Positions 1 through 7,790 are shown, numbered from the stretch's first letter. The stretch: 37,895 nucleotides of DNA from Fusobacterium sp. (GCA_019410665.1 DXSD01000006.1:1-37895), one strand, 5' to 3'. Notes: generated by a model not told the origin, from the letters alone. Program-made: numbers and translations.

Positions 1-60
1 ATTTTAGTGATTTTAATTCTAGTAAGAGATTTTTCAATAGTATATCATATTTTTAGTAAC

Positions 61-96
61 AAAAAAGACTTCCTCCAAATTTATGAAGAAAGTCTT
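61..96. terminator. Hairpin terminator downstream of the secreted nuclease-like gene
   Basis: AAGACTTCCTC (65-75) pairs with AAGAAAGTCTT (86-96), allowing two G-U pairs. A-runs and T-runs lie on both sides, so the hairpin can end transcription of the minus-strand gene at 158-994 and possibly also a plus-strand gene entering from the left edge. Confidence 0.65.
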
Positions 97-157
97 AATT
101 TTTTATTAAATTTAAGTAGTTATATTATTTAAGATTCAAGATATAATATAAAATTTT

Positions 158-994
158 TTATTTTTCGATTAATGTTAATTCTGTAATTATTGGCATATGA
201 TCACTTACTTTATTCCATTCAATACCATCTTTTTTCATACTCTTAGGACTATTTGGAATATATGTTTTAGCTTCCCAAACTTGAGCATGATTTGTAAAAA
301 TATAATCTAATCCAACTTCTGGATTAATTGCTGGCCATGTTCTATGATCGTTTTCTTCTGTTATTACAGGTGTCCAATAACGATTTAGATGTTGAATAAC
401 ATTTGAATTAAGAGTATCATTAAAATCTCCACCTAATAATTTAATTCCTCTAATATCTAAAGTATGTTCATCTATTGCATAAATTTGTGACATACGAGTT
501 TCAGGATTTTCATGCCAATCTAAGTGAGTATTGATATAAGTAATTGGAACTTCAAAACCAGGAACTTCAACATTTGCAATTAAAGCAATTCTTTGTTCAT
601 CTGAGCTTGGAAGATTAATTTGATAGTGATTTAAAATAGGGTGTTTAGATAAAATTGCTATTCCATATTCTCCACCATCAAAATCAATAGTTTTTCCAAA
701 TACTAAATTATACCCAGTTAATTCAGCTAAAACTTTAGCTTGATCAACTTTTCCACTACGATTAGTTAATCTATCAACTTCTTGAATTCCTACAATATCA
801 GGATTTACTTTTTTTATTGCTTCTGCTGTCTTTTCTAAATTAACTTTAAAGTTATTTGCCCCAGCTGCAATGTTATAAGTCATAACCTTTACCTTTGGTT
901 TTTTTCCTTCTACTTTCCCATCATATAGAACATTATTACTAGCAAAAGAAAAAATAGAAATGATTGTTAATAAAAAAAATACTAGTTTTTTCAT
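158..994 (-). CDS. Secreted endonuclease/exonuclease/phosphatase-family protein
   Basis: A 278-residue member of the EEP (DNase I/sphingomyelinase/inositol phosphatase) superfamily. The N-terminus (MKKLVFFLLTIISIFSFAS) is a typical signal peptide, so the protein is probably exported to the periplasm or beyond. The family's metal-site motifs appear in order: MTYNIAAG near residue 39, GIQEVD near 70, GGDFND near 188 and SDHMPI near 263. This is the standard catalytic arrangement of Asn, Glu, Asp-x-Asn and Asp-His. The family hydrolyses phosphodiester or phosphomonoester bonds, and sequence alone does not tell whether the substrate is nucleic acid or lipid. The gene is monocistronic, with a good promoter upstream (1036-1064) and a terminator just after its stop. 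It runs in the same direction as the neighbouring iclR-type gene but is separated from it by 211 bp. Confidence 0.85.
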   Translation of the reverse strand: MKKLVFFLLTIISIFSFASNNVLYDGKVEGKKPKVKVMTYNIAAGANNFKVNLEKTAEAIKKVNPDIVGIQEVDRLTNRSGKVDQAKVLAELTGYNLVFGKTIDFDGGEYGIAILSKHPILNHYQINLPSSDEQRIALIANVEVPGFEVPITYINTHLDWHENPETRMSQIYAIDEHTLDIRGIKLLGGDFNDTLNSNVIQHLNRYWTPVITEENDHRTWPAINPEVGLDYIFTNHAQVWEAKTYIPNSPKSMKKDGIEWNKVSDHMPIITELTLIEK

Positions 995-1035
995 AGTTAA
1001 ATTCCCCCTAATTTATAAAATATTTCCACAGCCTC

Positions 1036-1064
1036 ACTATAACATTTTTTAATTTAAAAATCAA
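1036..1064 (-). promoter_or_regulatory. Sigma-70-type promoter for the secreted EEP-family gene
   Basis: On the minus strand, TTGATT (1059-1064) and TATAGT (1036-1041) are separated by exactly 17 bp, about 40 bp upstream of the start codon at 994. The rest of 995-1205 is AT-rich and shows no further gene. Confidence 0.65.
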
Positions 1065-1205
1065 GTTTTTAATTTCAAAAAAAATATTTTGTTTTATTTT
1101 AAAGCGTAAAATGCGATAAATTCTCATTGAGAGTTATTTTAATTTTTTTTGAAGTTTAAAAATAAAAAATATTTTATAAAGAAAGAATGATTAATTATAA
1201 AATTT

Positions 1206-1994
1206 TTAACGATTTAAAATTAGTTGTGAATTATTTATTTCATGTTCCCTAAAATAAATTTCAATTTTTTCCTTTGCATTATTTAAATACTTGATTATTT
1301 CTTGTTCCTTTTGTGGAGTTAACCTAAAAGATGGAGCACTTACACTTATAGCTGCAATAATTTTATGATTATAGATTAAAGGAACACTTATACAACTTGA
1401 CTCTTCGTTAACTTCTCCATATTCAGTTGCAATTTTTGTTTTTTCAATTTCTTTTAAATGTTTATAAAAAATTTCAAAATCAGTAATTGTATTTTTAGTG
1501 TATCTTTTTAATCCATTTGGATAAAGAGATTCTAATTCTTCTTTTGAAAATTTAAATAACATTGCCTTACCTAAAGCAGTACAATAAGCTGGAAGTTTTT
1601 TTCCAACAGAAGATAAAATTCTAATAGGATTAGTAGAATCGACTTTAGCAACATAAAGAACACTATTTCCTTCTAATATTCCCATTTGACATATCTCATC
1701 TGTTTTTTTTACAACATACTCCATTTCAGATTTTATAAACTGTAATGCATTCATATTTCCAATATATGAAGAACCTATGCAGAAAGAGTTTATACCAATA
1801 GTGTAAGTATAAGTTTTTTCGTTAAAGAAAACGAATTTTTTATTAGCCATTGTATGAATTATTGGCAAAATAGTACTTTTAGGAGAATTTATATTTTCCG
1901 ATATTTGAGTTAAAGTTAATCCTTCTGGATTAGACGCAAGAGTTTCTAAGATATTTAAAACTCGAAGAGTTGGATTATGTTCATTATTTTTCAC
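1206..1994 (-). CDS. IclR-family transcriptional regulator
   Basis: A 262-residue protein with the IclR layout. Residues about 8-70 form a winged helix-turn-helix (VLNILETLASNPEGLTLTQI then SPKSTILPIIHTM). Residues about 80-250 form the ligand-sensing IclR effector domain, with the typical YCTALGKAML stretch near 137 and CISVPLIYNHKIIAAISVSA near 201. The start is a GTG at 1992-1994 preceded by AGAGGTG. The gene is divergent from the sugar-acid operon that starts at 2230, and IclR proteins commonly control adjacent catabolic operons in response to a pathway intermediate. It is therefore the natural candidate to bind the palindrome at 2180-2193. Whether it represses or activates cannot be told, although an operator downstream of the -10 would favour repression. 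Confidence 0.9.
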   Translation of the reverse strand: MKNNEHNPTLRVLNILETLASNPEGLTLTQISENINSPKSTILPIIHTMANKKFVFFNEKTYTYTIGINSFCIGSSYIGNMNALQFIKSEMEYVVKKTDEICQMGILEGNSVLYVAKVDSTNPIRILSSVGKKLPAYCTALGKAMLFKFSKEELESLYPNGLKRYTKNTITDFEIFYKHLKEIEKTKIATEYGEVNEESSCISVPLIYNHKIIAAISVSAPSFRLTPQKEQEIIKYLNNAKEKIEIYFREHEINNSQLILNR

Positions 1995-2119
1995 TTTTCA
2001 CCTCTAAAATTAAATATAAGATTATATATTATTATAACAAACTTTATTAAAAAAAGGTATAATTTTATAAAAATAAAAAGTGTTCTAAAATATTGCAAAA
2101 AGTTTTTTTTAAAAAAGTA

Positions 2120-2148
2120 TTGACATTTAAAAAAAAATATATTAATAT
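2120..2148 (+). promoter_or_regulatory. Promoter of the sugar-acid operon
   Basis: A consensus -35 box TTGACA (2120-2125) is followed after 17 bp by TAATAT (2143-2148). Transcription would start near 2155, which leaves a leader of about 75 nt before the permease start codon. Confidence 0.65.
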
Positions 2149-2179
2149 TTAATTATAAAATACGTATATAAATATTAGG

Positions 2180-2193
2180 TTCGTATATACGAA
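2180..2193. promoter_or_regulatory. Palindromic operator candidate TTCGTATATACGAA
   Basis: This is a perfect 14-bp palindrome in the permease leader, downstream of the predicted transcription start. A partial copy, CGTATATA, lies 19 bp upstream at 2163-2170 and matches 2182-2189. The position between an IclR-type gene and its divergent catabolic operon, together with the dyad symmetry, suggests a regulator-binding site. Which protein binds is inferred. Confidence 0.55.
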
Positions 2194-2229
2194 ATGAGCT
2201 CGATCGTTTTAAATTTTAGGAGGAAGATT

Positions 2230-3195
2230 ATGATTTTAAAATTTTTAAGAAAAGTTCCAGCAGGAATGATGATAGTTCCCTTACTAATAGGATCTTTTAT
2301 GAATACTTTTTTTCCAGAAGCTTTAAAAATTGGTTCATTTACAACTGCAACTTTTTCGAGTGCTGGGGCTGCTACAGCAATGGGAATACAATTATTTTGC
2401 TTAGGAACAACATTACAATTAGCAGATATGCCAAAAGTAGTTAAACGTGGGGGAATTTTATTAGTTTCTAAATTTTTAATTGGAGCTGCTATTGGAATAG
2501 CAGTTGGAAAGATATTTGGATTTGCAGGAATTTGTGGATTGACAACTTTAGCAATAATAAGTGCAGTAACAAATAGTAATGGAAGTGTATATCTTGCTTT
2601 AATGAAAACTTATGGAGATACAACTGATTGTGCTGCGATGGCACTTTTAGCATTGAATGATGGACCGTTATTAACGTTAATAGCATTAGGAGCATCAGGA
2701 TTAGCTAATGTACCATTTATGGCATTAGTAGCTACAGTAGTACCTATAATTGTTGGAATGATAATAGGAAATCTTGATAAATCTATGAGAGATTTTATGG
2801 CCCCAGCAGGAGATATTTTAATACCGTTTGTTGGATTTACATTAGGAGCAGGTATAAATTTAGGAAATGTTTTAAAAGGAGGAATTCCAGGAATAGTATT
2901 AGGATTAATATCAGTATTTGTAGGTGGAGCTTTTATAGTATTTTGTGATAGAGTAATAGGAAGAAGACCAGGATATGCAGGATGGGCAGTAGCAACAACT
3001 GCTGGAAATGCAGTAGCAGTACCTGCAGCAGTAGGGATAATAGATCCTGCTTGGGCTCCATATGTAGGCGGTGCAACAACTCAAGTAGCAGCAGCAGTAG
3101 TAGTAACAGCAATATTAGCTCCATTAATGACAAATTATTGGGCAAAAAAATATGGTTGTCCACAATTTGATAAAATAAAAGAAGAAATAAATTAA
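2230..3195 (+). CDS. kdgT: 2-keto-3-deoxygluconate permease-family transporter
   Basis: A 321-residue hydrophobic protein with about ten membrane segments. It resembles the KdgT family, which imports 2-keto-3-deoxygluconate by cation symport. Family-like stretches include the N-terminus (FLRKVPAGMMIVPLLIG), TNSNGSVYLALM and LNDGPLLTLIALG in the middle, and a Gly/Ala-rich C-terminal half. The open frame extends upstream to 2194, but the ATG at 2230 is preceded by AGGAGGAAG at good spacing and gives the expected family N-terminus, so I use it. It is the first gene of a plus-strand operon with a dehydratase and an aldolase, which supports a sugar-acid substrate. The precise substrate may be a related acid rather than KDG itself. 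Confidence 0.85.
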   Translation: MILKFLRKVPAGMMIVPLLIGSFMNTFFPEALKIGSFTTATFSSAGAATAMGIQLFCLGTTLQLADMPKVVKRGGILLVSKFLIGAAIGIAVGKIFGFAGICGLTTLAIISAVTNSNGSVYLALMKTYGDTTDCAAMALLALNDGPLLTLIALGASGLANVPFMALVATVVPIIVGMIIGNLDKSMRDFMAPAGDILIPFVGFTLGAGINLGNVLKGGIPGIVLGLISVFVGGAFIVFCDRVIGRRPGYAGWAVATTAGNAVAVPAAVGIIDPAWAPYVGGATTQVAAAVVVTAILAPLMTNYWAKKYGCPQFDKIKEEIN

Positions 3196-3250
3196 ACCTA
3201 GAATAAAATAATAAAAAATAAAAATATTTCAAAACAAAGGAGGAAGTTTA

Positions 3251-3532
3251 ATGAAAATAAATGCTGTAGTAATTGATAAAAAAGATAATGTAGCTGTAGC
3301 AATAGAAACAGTAAAAAAAGGAGAAGTGGTAACTTATAAATTAGAAAATGAAACTGTTTCTTTAGAGGCTTTAACAGATGTTCAAATTTATCATAAATTG
3401 GCAAATAAAGATATAAAAAAAGGTGAACCAGTAGTTAAATATGGAGAACATATTGGTATAGCAGGAAGAGATATAAAAAAAGGTGAACATGTACATGTAC
3501 ATAATGTAGAAAGTCATAGAGAAGAACTTTAA
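3251..3532 (+). CDS. UxaA/SuyA-type small subunit, SAF domain
   Basis: A 93-residue stand-alone SAF domain, matching the N-terminal domain of altronate dehydratase (UxaA) or the separate small subunit of two-part enzymes such as (R)-sulfolactate sulfo-lyase SuyA. Visible SAF features are ADVQIYHK-like LTDVQIYHKLANKDIKKGE followed by GEHIGIAGRDIKKGEHVHVHN. The DIKKGE element occurs twice and comes from a 19-nt direct repeat at 3410-3428 and 3470-3488. The ribosome binding site is AAAGGAGGAAG. The next gene encodes the matching large subunit after 19 bp, and the same leader sequence precedes it, so the two are surely co-produced. Soluble and cytoplasmic. Confidence 0.85.
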   Translation: MKINAVVIDKKDNVAVAIETVKKGEVVTYKLENETVSLEALTDVQIYHKLANKDIKKGEPVVKYGEHIGIAGRDIKKGEHVHVHNVESHREEL

Positions 3533-3551
3533 AATAAAGGAGGAAGTTAAA

Positions 3552-4712
3552 ATGAAATTTTTAGGATATAGAAGACCAGATGGGAAAGTAGGAATCAGAA
3601 ATAAAATATTTATATTACCAGCGAGCGTTTGTGCTTCAGACACAACTAGAATAATTGCTTCACAAATTGAGGGAGCTGTAACTTTTAATAACCAAAATGG
3701 TTGTTCACAAGTAACAGGAGATCAACAGTTAACTATGGATGTAATGGCTGGGATGGCAGCAAATCCAAATGTTTATGGTATCATAGTGGTATCTTTAGGT
3801 TGTGAAAACTGTCAAATGGATTTAGTTGTAGATGCTATTAGAGAAAGAACAAATAAACCAATGGAAACATTTATAATTCAAGAAAATGGAGGAACAATCA
3901 CAACAATAGAGAGAGCAGTACGTGCTGGAAGAAAAATGGCTCAAGAAGCTTCTATGCAACAAAGAGAAGAATGTGATATTTCAGAATTAATAATAGGAAC
4001 AGAATGTGGTGGTTCAGATCCAACTAGTGGTCTTGCGTCAAATGTATTAATCGGTGAATTAAGTGATCGTTTAGTAGAATTAGGATCAACTTCAATTTTA
4101 TCAGAAACAACAGAATTTATAGGGGCTGAACATATATTAGCTTCAAGAGCAAAAAATGAAGAAGTAAAAGAAAGAATTTATGATATAGTACATAGATATG
4201 AAAAAGCACTACAATTAGTAGGAGAAGAAGTTAGAATAGGAAATCCATCTCCAGGAAATATAGCAGGAGGATTAACAACTCTTGAAGAAAAATCTTTAGG
4301 ATGTATTCACAAAGGTGGACATTCAGTTGTAAATGCAGTATTTGATTATGGAAAACCAGTAACTGAAAAAGGATTGGTAATAATGGATACTCCAGGAAAT
4401 GACCCTTCTTCAGTAGCAGGAATGGTTGCAGGAGGAGCACAAATAATAGTATTCTCAACAGGAAGAGGAACACCTACAGGAAATCCAATATCACCAGTTA
4501 TAAAAATAACAGGAAATAAAATAACATTTGAAAATATGAAAGATAATATTGATATTGATGCAAGTCCAGTAATTTATGGACCACAAACACTAAAAGAATT
4601 AGGAAATGAATTATTAGAAGAAGTTTTAAAAGTAGCAAATGGAAAACAAACAAAAGCTGAAACATTAGGGTATACAGAAACAGCTATAGCTAGACTTTGT
4701 AATTATGTATAA
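3552..4712 (+). CDS. UxaA-family dehydratase/lyase large subunit
   Basis: A 386-residue protein of the UxaA/GarD C-terminal family. It opens with the family signature GYRRPDGKVGIRN. Candidate iron-sulfur or metal ligands are in NQNGCSQ (about 53), SLGCENCQ (about 80) and IGTECGGSDPTSG (about 150). The C-terminal half carries MDTPGNDPSSVAGMVAGGA and FSTGRGTPTGNPISPVIKI, as in altronate and galactarate dehydratases. Together with the SAF protein just upstream it should eliminate water (or another group) from a sugar acid to give a 2-keto-3-deoxy product. The split architecture also fits sulfolactate sulfo-lyase (SuyAB), but the retained Gly-Cys motifs and the neighbouring KdgT-like and aldolase genes favour a sugar-acid dehydratase. 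Confidence 0.82.
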   Translation: MKFLGYRRPDGKVGIRNKIFILPASVCASDTTRIIASQIEGAVTFNNQNGCSQVTGDQQLTMDVMAGMAANPNVYGIIVVSLGCENCQMDLVVDAIRERTNKPMETFIIQENGGTITTIERAVRAGRKMAQEASMQQREECDISELIIGTECGGSDPTSGLASNVLIGELSDRLVELGSTSILSETTEFIGAEHILASRAKNEEVKERIYDIVHRYEKALQLVGEEVRIGNPSPGNIAGGLTTLEEKSLGCIHKGGHSVVNAVFDYGKPVTEKGLVIMDTPGNDPSSVAGMVAGGAQIIVFSTGRGTPTGNPISPVIKITGNKITFENMKDNIDIDASPVIYGPQTLKELGNELLEEVLKVANGKQTKAETLGYTETAIARLCNYV

Positions 4713-4724
4713 TAAATAACCTTT

Positions 4725-4755
4725 AAAGCAGAGAAAGAAATTTTTCTCTGCTTTT
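4725..4755 (+). terminator. Intra-operon hairpin with a short T-run
   Basis: AAAGCAGAGAAA (4725-4736) pairs perfectly with TTTCTCTGCTTT (4743-4754), with a 6-nt loop. Only four Ts end the hairpin, so it may be a leaky terminator that lowers expression of the FAH-family and aldolase genes downstream, or it may mark the end of a first transcript. Confidence 0.6.
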
Positions 4756-4782
4756 AGATATAAATTTTAAAAGGAGTTTTCC

Positions 4783-5664
4783 ATGAAATTTATAAGATTT
4801 TTTGTCAATAATATAGAAAAAATAGGAATACTAGATAAAAGCGAAAAAAACATTATAGAACTTTTTACTACAAATGAAAATAAAAGAGATTCAATGATTG
4901 AATTTATTGAGAAAACTGATGATGAAGTATTAAAAAATATAAAAATTAAAATAGATAATGAAATTGGAAAATATAAAGTTGATGAAGTAAGAATTTGTTC
5001 TCCTATAAGAAAGCCAATTCATGATATTATTTGTGTTGGAGTAAATTATAGAAAACATTTAATAGAAACTCAAGAGAAATTTGATAATTCATTTAAAACT
5101 CCTGAAAAAACTGTTTATTTTTCAAAAAGGGCTACTGAGATAATAGGAACAAATCAAAATATTAAAAGCAGACTAGACTTAGATGAAAAGTTAGATTATG
5201 AAGTGGAGTTAGCAGTAATTATAGGAAAATCAGGAAAAAATATACCTGAAAAAGAAGTTGAAAAATATATTTTTGGTTATTCAATTTTTAATGATATTTC
5301 ATCAAGAGGTTTACAAAAAGAACATATTCAATGGTATAGAGGAAAAAGTATAGATACTTATTCTATTATGGGCCCAGTAATTTTGCATAAATCAGCATTA
5401 TCATTTCCATTAGAATTAGATATTTATAGTGAAGTTAATGAGGAACTTAGACAAAATTCTAATACTAAATATATGTTATCTAATATTCCAAAAATAATTT
5501 CAGAAATATCAAATGGAATAACTTTAGAACCAGGAGATATTATTATAACTGGAACTCCAGATGGAGTAGGATTAGGATATAATCCACCTAAATTTTTAAA
5601 AAAAGAAGATATTGTAAAATGTAAAATAGAAAAAATAGGAGAATTAATAAATAAAGTAGAATAA
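4783..5664 (+). CDS. Fumarylacetoacetate hydrolase (FAH)-family protein
   Basis: A 293-residue protein with a short N-terminal domain and a C-terminal FAH catalytic domain. Visible active-site elements are VGVNYRKH (His92, general base region), DYEVELAVIIGK (Glu140 and Glu142), FNDISSRGLQ (Asp171) as metal ligands, and the terminal GDIIITGTPDGVGLG. Family members hydrolyse or decarboxylate 2,4-dioxo acids. In sugar-acid routes they cleave 2,4-diketo-3-deoxy-aldonates. The upstream dehydratase and downstream aldolase suggest that it acts on a pathway intermediate or clears a side product, but its substrate is unknown. The start is an ATG preceded by AAAGGAG. Expression may depend on read-through of the hairpin at 4725-4755. 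Confidence 0.85.
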   Translation: MKFIRFFVNNIEKIGILDKSEKNIIELFTTNENKRDSMIEFIEKTDDEVLKNIKIKIDNEIGKYKVDEVRICSPIRKPIHDIICVGVNYRKHLIETQEKFDNSFKTPEKTVYFSKRATEIIGTNQNIKSRLDLDEKLDYEVELAVIIGKSGKNIPEKEVEKYIFGYSIFNDISSRGLQKEHIQWYRGKSIDTYSIMGPVILHKSALSFPLELDIYSEVNEELRQNSNTKYMLSNIPKIISEISNGITLEPGDIIITGTPDGVGLGYNPPKFLKKEDIVKCKIEKIGELINKVE

Positions 5665-5675
5665 AGGAGAAATTT

Positions 5676-6578
5676 ATGAAAAAGGCAATGTATTTAACAC
5701 CAGTAGTAACAGCTTTTAATGAGGAAGGAAAACTAGACGCTCAGGCAAATAGAAATGTTTGGGAACATTTAATAAAAGGTGGAATAGATGGAATTGTTAT
5801 AATGGGAAGTACAGGAGAATTTTTCTCTATGTCAATGGAAGCTAAAAAGGAATTAATTGATTTAGCAACTGATTATATTAATAAAAGAGTAAAATTATAT
5901 ATAGGAACTAGTTGTATGACAATAGAAGAAACAGTGGAATTATCAAATTATGCATTGGAAAGAGGTGCTGATGCTGTTATGATAATAGGACCTTACTATT
6001 TCTCATTATCACCAGAAAGTATAGAATATTATTTTGATGAAGTTGCTAAACAAGTAAAAGGAGATATTTATCTATATAATTTTCCTGATAGAAATGGATA
6101 TGATTTAACAGCAGAAATTACTTTAAATTTATTGCGTAAAAATAAAAATATAGTAGGATTTAAAGATACTGTAAGTGAAATGGGACACACGAGAAGATTA
6201 TTAGCAACTGTAAGAGATGAGTTCCCTGATTTTGTAGTTTTATCAGGATATGATGAAAACTTAGCACATGTAATATTATCTGGTGGAAATGGATGTATAG
6301 GAGGATTATCAAATTTATATCCAGAAGTTTTTTCTAAATGGATAAAAGCTATTAATGAAAAAGATTTGACAGAGATTAGTAGATTACAAAAAATAGTGGA
6401 TAAAATGATGAAACTTTATGAAATTGGAACTCCTTTTATTCCTATTATGAAAAAAGCAATGATCTTACGTGGAATATCTTTAAATGATTATAGTATAAAA
6501 CCTTTTTTAAATGCTAATGAAGAACAAGAACAAAAAATTAAAGAAATTATTTCATATGTAAATAAACATTTGAGTTAA
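5676..6578 (+). CDS. DapA-family class I aldolase, probably 2-keto-3-deoxy sugar-acid aldolase
   Basis: A 300-residue TIM-barrel lyase of the DHDPS/N-acetylneuraminate lyase superfamily. The pyruvate-binding motif GSTGE is at 44-48, the catalytic Tyr134 lies in YLYNFPD, and the Schiff-base Lys163 lies in VGFKDT. The family splits 2-keto-3-deoxy acids into pyruvate and an aldehyde, condenses pyruvate with an aldehyde, or dehydrates ketodeoxyglucarate. Position in an operon with a KdgT-like importer and a UxaA-type dehydratase makes a catabolic aldolase more likely than lysine biosynthesis (DapA). It follows the FAH-family gene by 11 bp and has the ribosome binding site AAAGGAG. A sialic-acid lyase role is not supported by any neighbour. 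Confidence 0.85.
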   Translation: MKKAMYLTPVVTAFNEEGKLDAQANRNVWEHLIKGGIDGIVIMGSTGEFFSMSMEAKKELIDLATDYINKRVKLYIGTSCMTIEETVELSNYALERGADAVMIIGPYYFSLSPESIEYYFDEVAKQVKGDIYLYNFPDRNGYDLTAEITLNLLRKNKNIVGFKDTVSEMGHTRRLLATVRDEFPDFVVLSGYDENLAHVILSGGNGCIGGLSNLYPEVFSKWIKAINEKDLTEISRLQKIVDKMMKLYEIGTPFIPIMKKAMILRGISLNDYSIKPFLNANEEQEQKIKEIISYVNKHLS

Positions 6579-6603
6579 AATATTCTATAAAATAGAATAT
6601 TTT
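6577..6603. repeat. 12-bp perfect AT-only palindrome after the aldolase gene
   Basis: AAAATATTCTAT (6577-6588) and ATAGAATATTTT (6592-6603) are exact inverted copies around a 3-nt centre. The repeat overlaps the aldolase stop codon and lies 38 bp before the alcohol dehydrogenase gene. It could be a weak hairpin separating the two genes or a regulator site. Confidence 0.5.
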
Positions 6604-6641
6604 AAAAACTGTATATTAAGTAGAGTGCTTGGAGGGAAAAA

Positions 6642-7790
6642 ATGGCAAGATACATATTAAATGAAACTAGTTATTTTGGAGTTGGAAGTAGAGAAAATTT
6701 AGCTGTTGAGGTAAAAGCTAGAGGGTATAAGAAAGCTTTACTTGTAAGTGATAAAGTTCTTGAAAGTTGTGGAGTGTTAGATAAAGTTAAAAAAGTTTTA
6801 GAGGATGCTAATGTTCCTTATGATGTATTTGTTGAGATCAAACAAAACCCAACTGTTAAAAACTGTGTAGATGGATTAGCAGCATTTAATGCAGCTGGAG
6901 CAGACTTTATAGTAGCAGTAGGTGGAGGATCTGTAATAGATACTGCTAAAGCAATAGCTATAACTAAAAACAACCCAGAGTTTGAAGATATAAAATCATT
7001 AGAGGGAGTTGCTCCTACACATACTAAATGTGTACCTATTATAGCATTACCAACAACTTGTGGAACTGCAGCAGAGGTAACAATAAACTATGTAATAACA
7101 TTAGAAGATGAAAATAGAAAAATAGTTTGTGTAGACCCTAAAGATATTCCATTAGTAGCAATAGTTGATGCAGAATTAATGTTAACAATGCCAAATAAAA
7201 CAATAGCAGCAACAGGAATGGATGCATTAACACATGCAATAGAAGGATATATAACTAAAGGAGCTCATGTAATATCTGATATGTTTGAGATAAAAGCTAT
7301 TGAATTAATAGCAAAACATCTAAGAGGAGCAGTAGCAGATAAAAACTTAGAAGATATGGACGGAATGAGTATAGCTCAATATGTAGCAGGAATGGGATTC
7401 TCAAACGTAGGACTAGGAATAGTACACTCAATGGCACACCCATTAGGAGCAGTATATGATATACCACATGGAGTAGCAAATGCACTATTACTACCAACAG
7501 TAATGGAATTCAACATGTCAGCATGTGTGGATAAATATGGAGATATAGCAAGAGCAATGGGAGTAGATACTACAGGAATGAGTAAAGAAGAAGCAGCACA
7601 AGCAGCAGTAGATGCAGTAAGAAAGTTAGCTGTAGATGTAGGAATTCCACAAACATTGAGAGAGATTAATATTCCAGAAGAGGGACTACCTAAATTAGCA
7701 AAAGATGCTTTAGCAGATGTATGTACAGGTGGAAATCCAAAAGATGTAACTTTAGAGGACATTGAGAAGTTATATAATAAAGTTTTCTAA
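6642..7790 (+). CDS. Iron-containing (type III) alcohol dehydrogenase, FucO/DhaT-like
   Basis: A 382-residue group III alcohol dehydrogenase. The nucleotide-binding motif GGGSVIDTAKA is near residue 97, and the helical metal domain carries MDALTHAIEGY and IVHSMAHPLGAVYDIPHG, which supply the Asp/His iron ligands. Homologues such as lactaldehyde reductase (FucO) and 1,3-propanediol dehydrogenase reduce small aldehydes with NADH. Placed after a 2-keto-3-deoxy acid aldolase, it would remove the aldehyde product and reoxidise NADH. The gene has a strong ribosome binding site (TTGGAGGG). The 63-bp gap with the palindrome means it might also have its own promoter. Codon use appears less extreme than in the upstream genes, with more C-ending codons in the middle of the gene. 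Confidence 0.88.
   Translation: MARYILNETSYFGVGSRENLAVEVKARGYKKALLVSDKVLESCGVLDKVKKVLEDANVPYDVFVEIKQNPTVKNCVDGLAAFNAAGADFIVAVGGGSVIDTAKAIAITKNNPEFEDIKSLEGVAPTHTKCVPIIALPTTCGTAAEVTINYVITLEDENRKIVCVDPKDIPLVAIVDAELMLTMPNKTIAATGMDALTHAIEGYITKGAHVISDMFEIKAIELIAKHLRGAVADKNLEDMDGMSIAQYVAGMGFSNVGLGIVHSMAHPLGAVYDIPHGVANALLLPTVMEFNMSACVDKYGDIARAMGVDTTGMSKEEAAQAAVDAVRKLAVDVGIPQTLREINIPEEGLPKLAKDALADVCTGGNPKDVTLEDIEKLYNKVF

Noticed and set aside
1..132. Frame 1 open reading ILVILILVRDFSIVYHIF... ending at 130-132
   Set aside because: It runs straight through the terminator hairpin at 61-96 and is simple AT-rich sequence; frame 3 ending at 56 is the better candidate for a gene end.
2489..3232. Leucine-rich open frames on the minus strand and a Ser-rich frame on the plus strand within the permease gene
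   Set aside because: These are out-of-frame readings of a Gly/Ala/Ile-rich membrane protein gene; they have no ribosome binding sites and give low-complexity products.
3410..3488. 19-nt direct repeat inside the SAF subunit gene as a mobile or CRISPR-like repeat
   Set aside because: It encodes the DIKKGE beta element twice within one protein domain, so it is explained by the protein sequence and biased codons.
7376..7762. 128-codon minus-strand frame opposite the iron alcohol dehydrogenase
   Set aside because: It lies wholly within a strongly supported gene, has no family motif and no ribosome binding site; antisense frames are favoured by the codon pattern of this gene.
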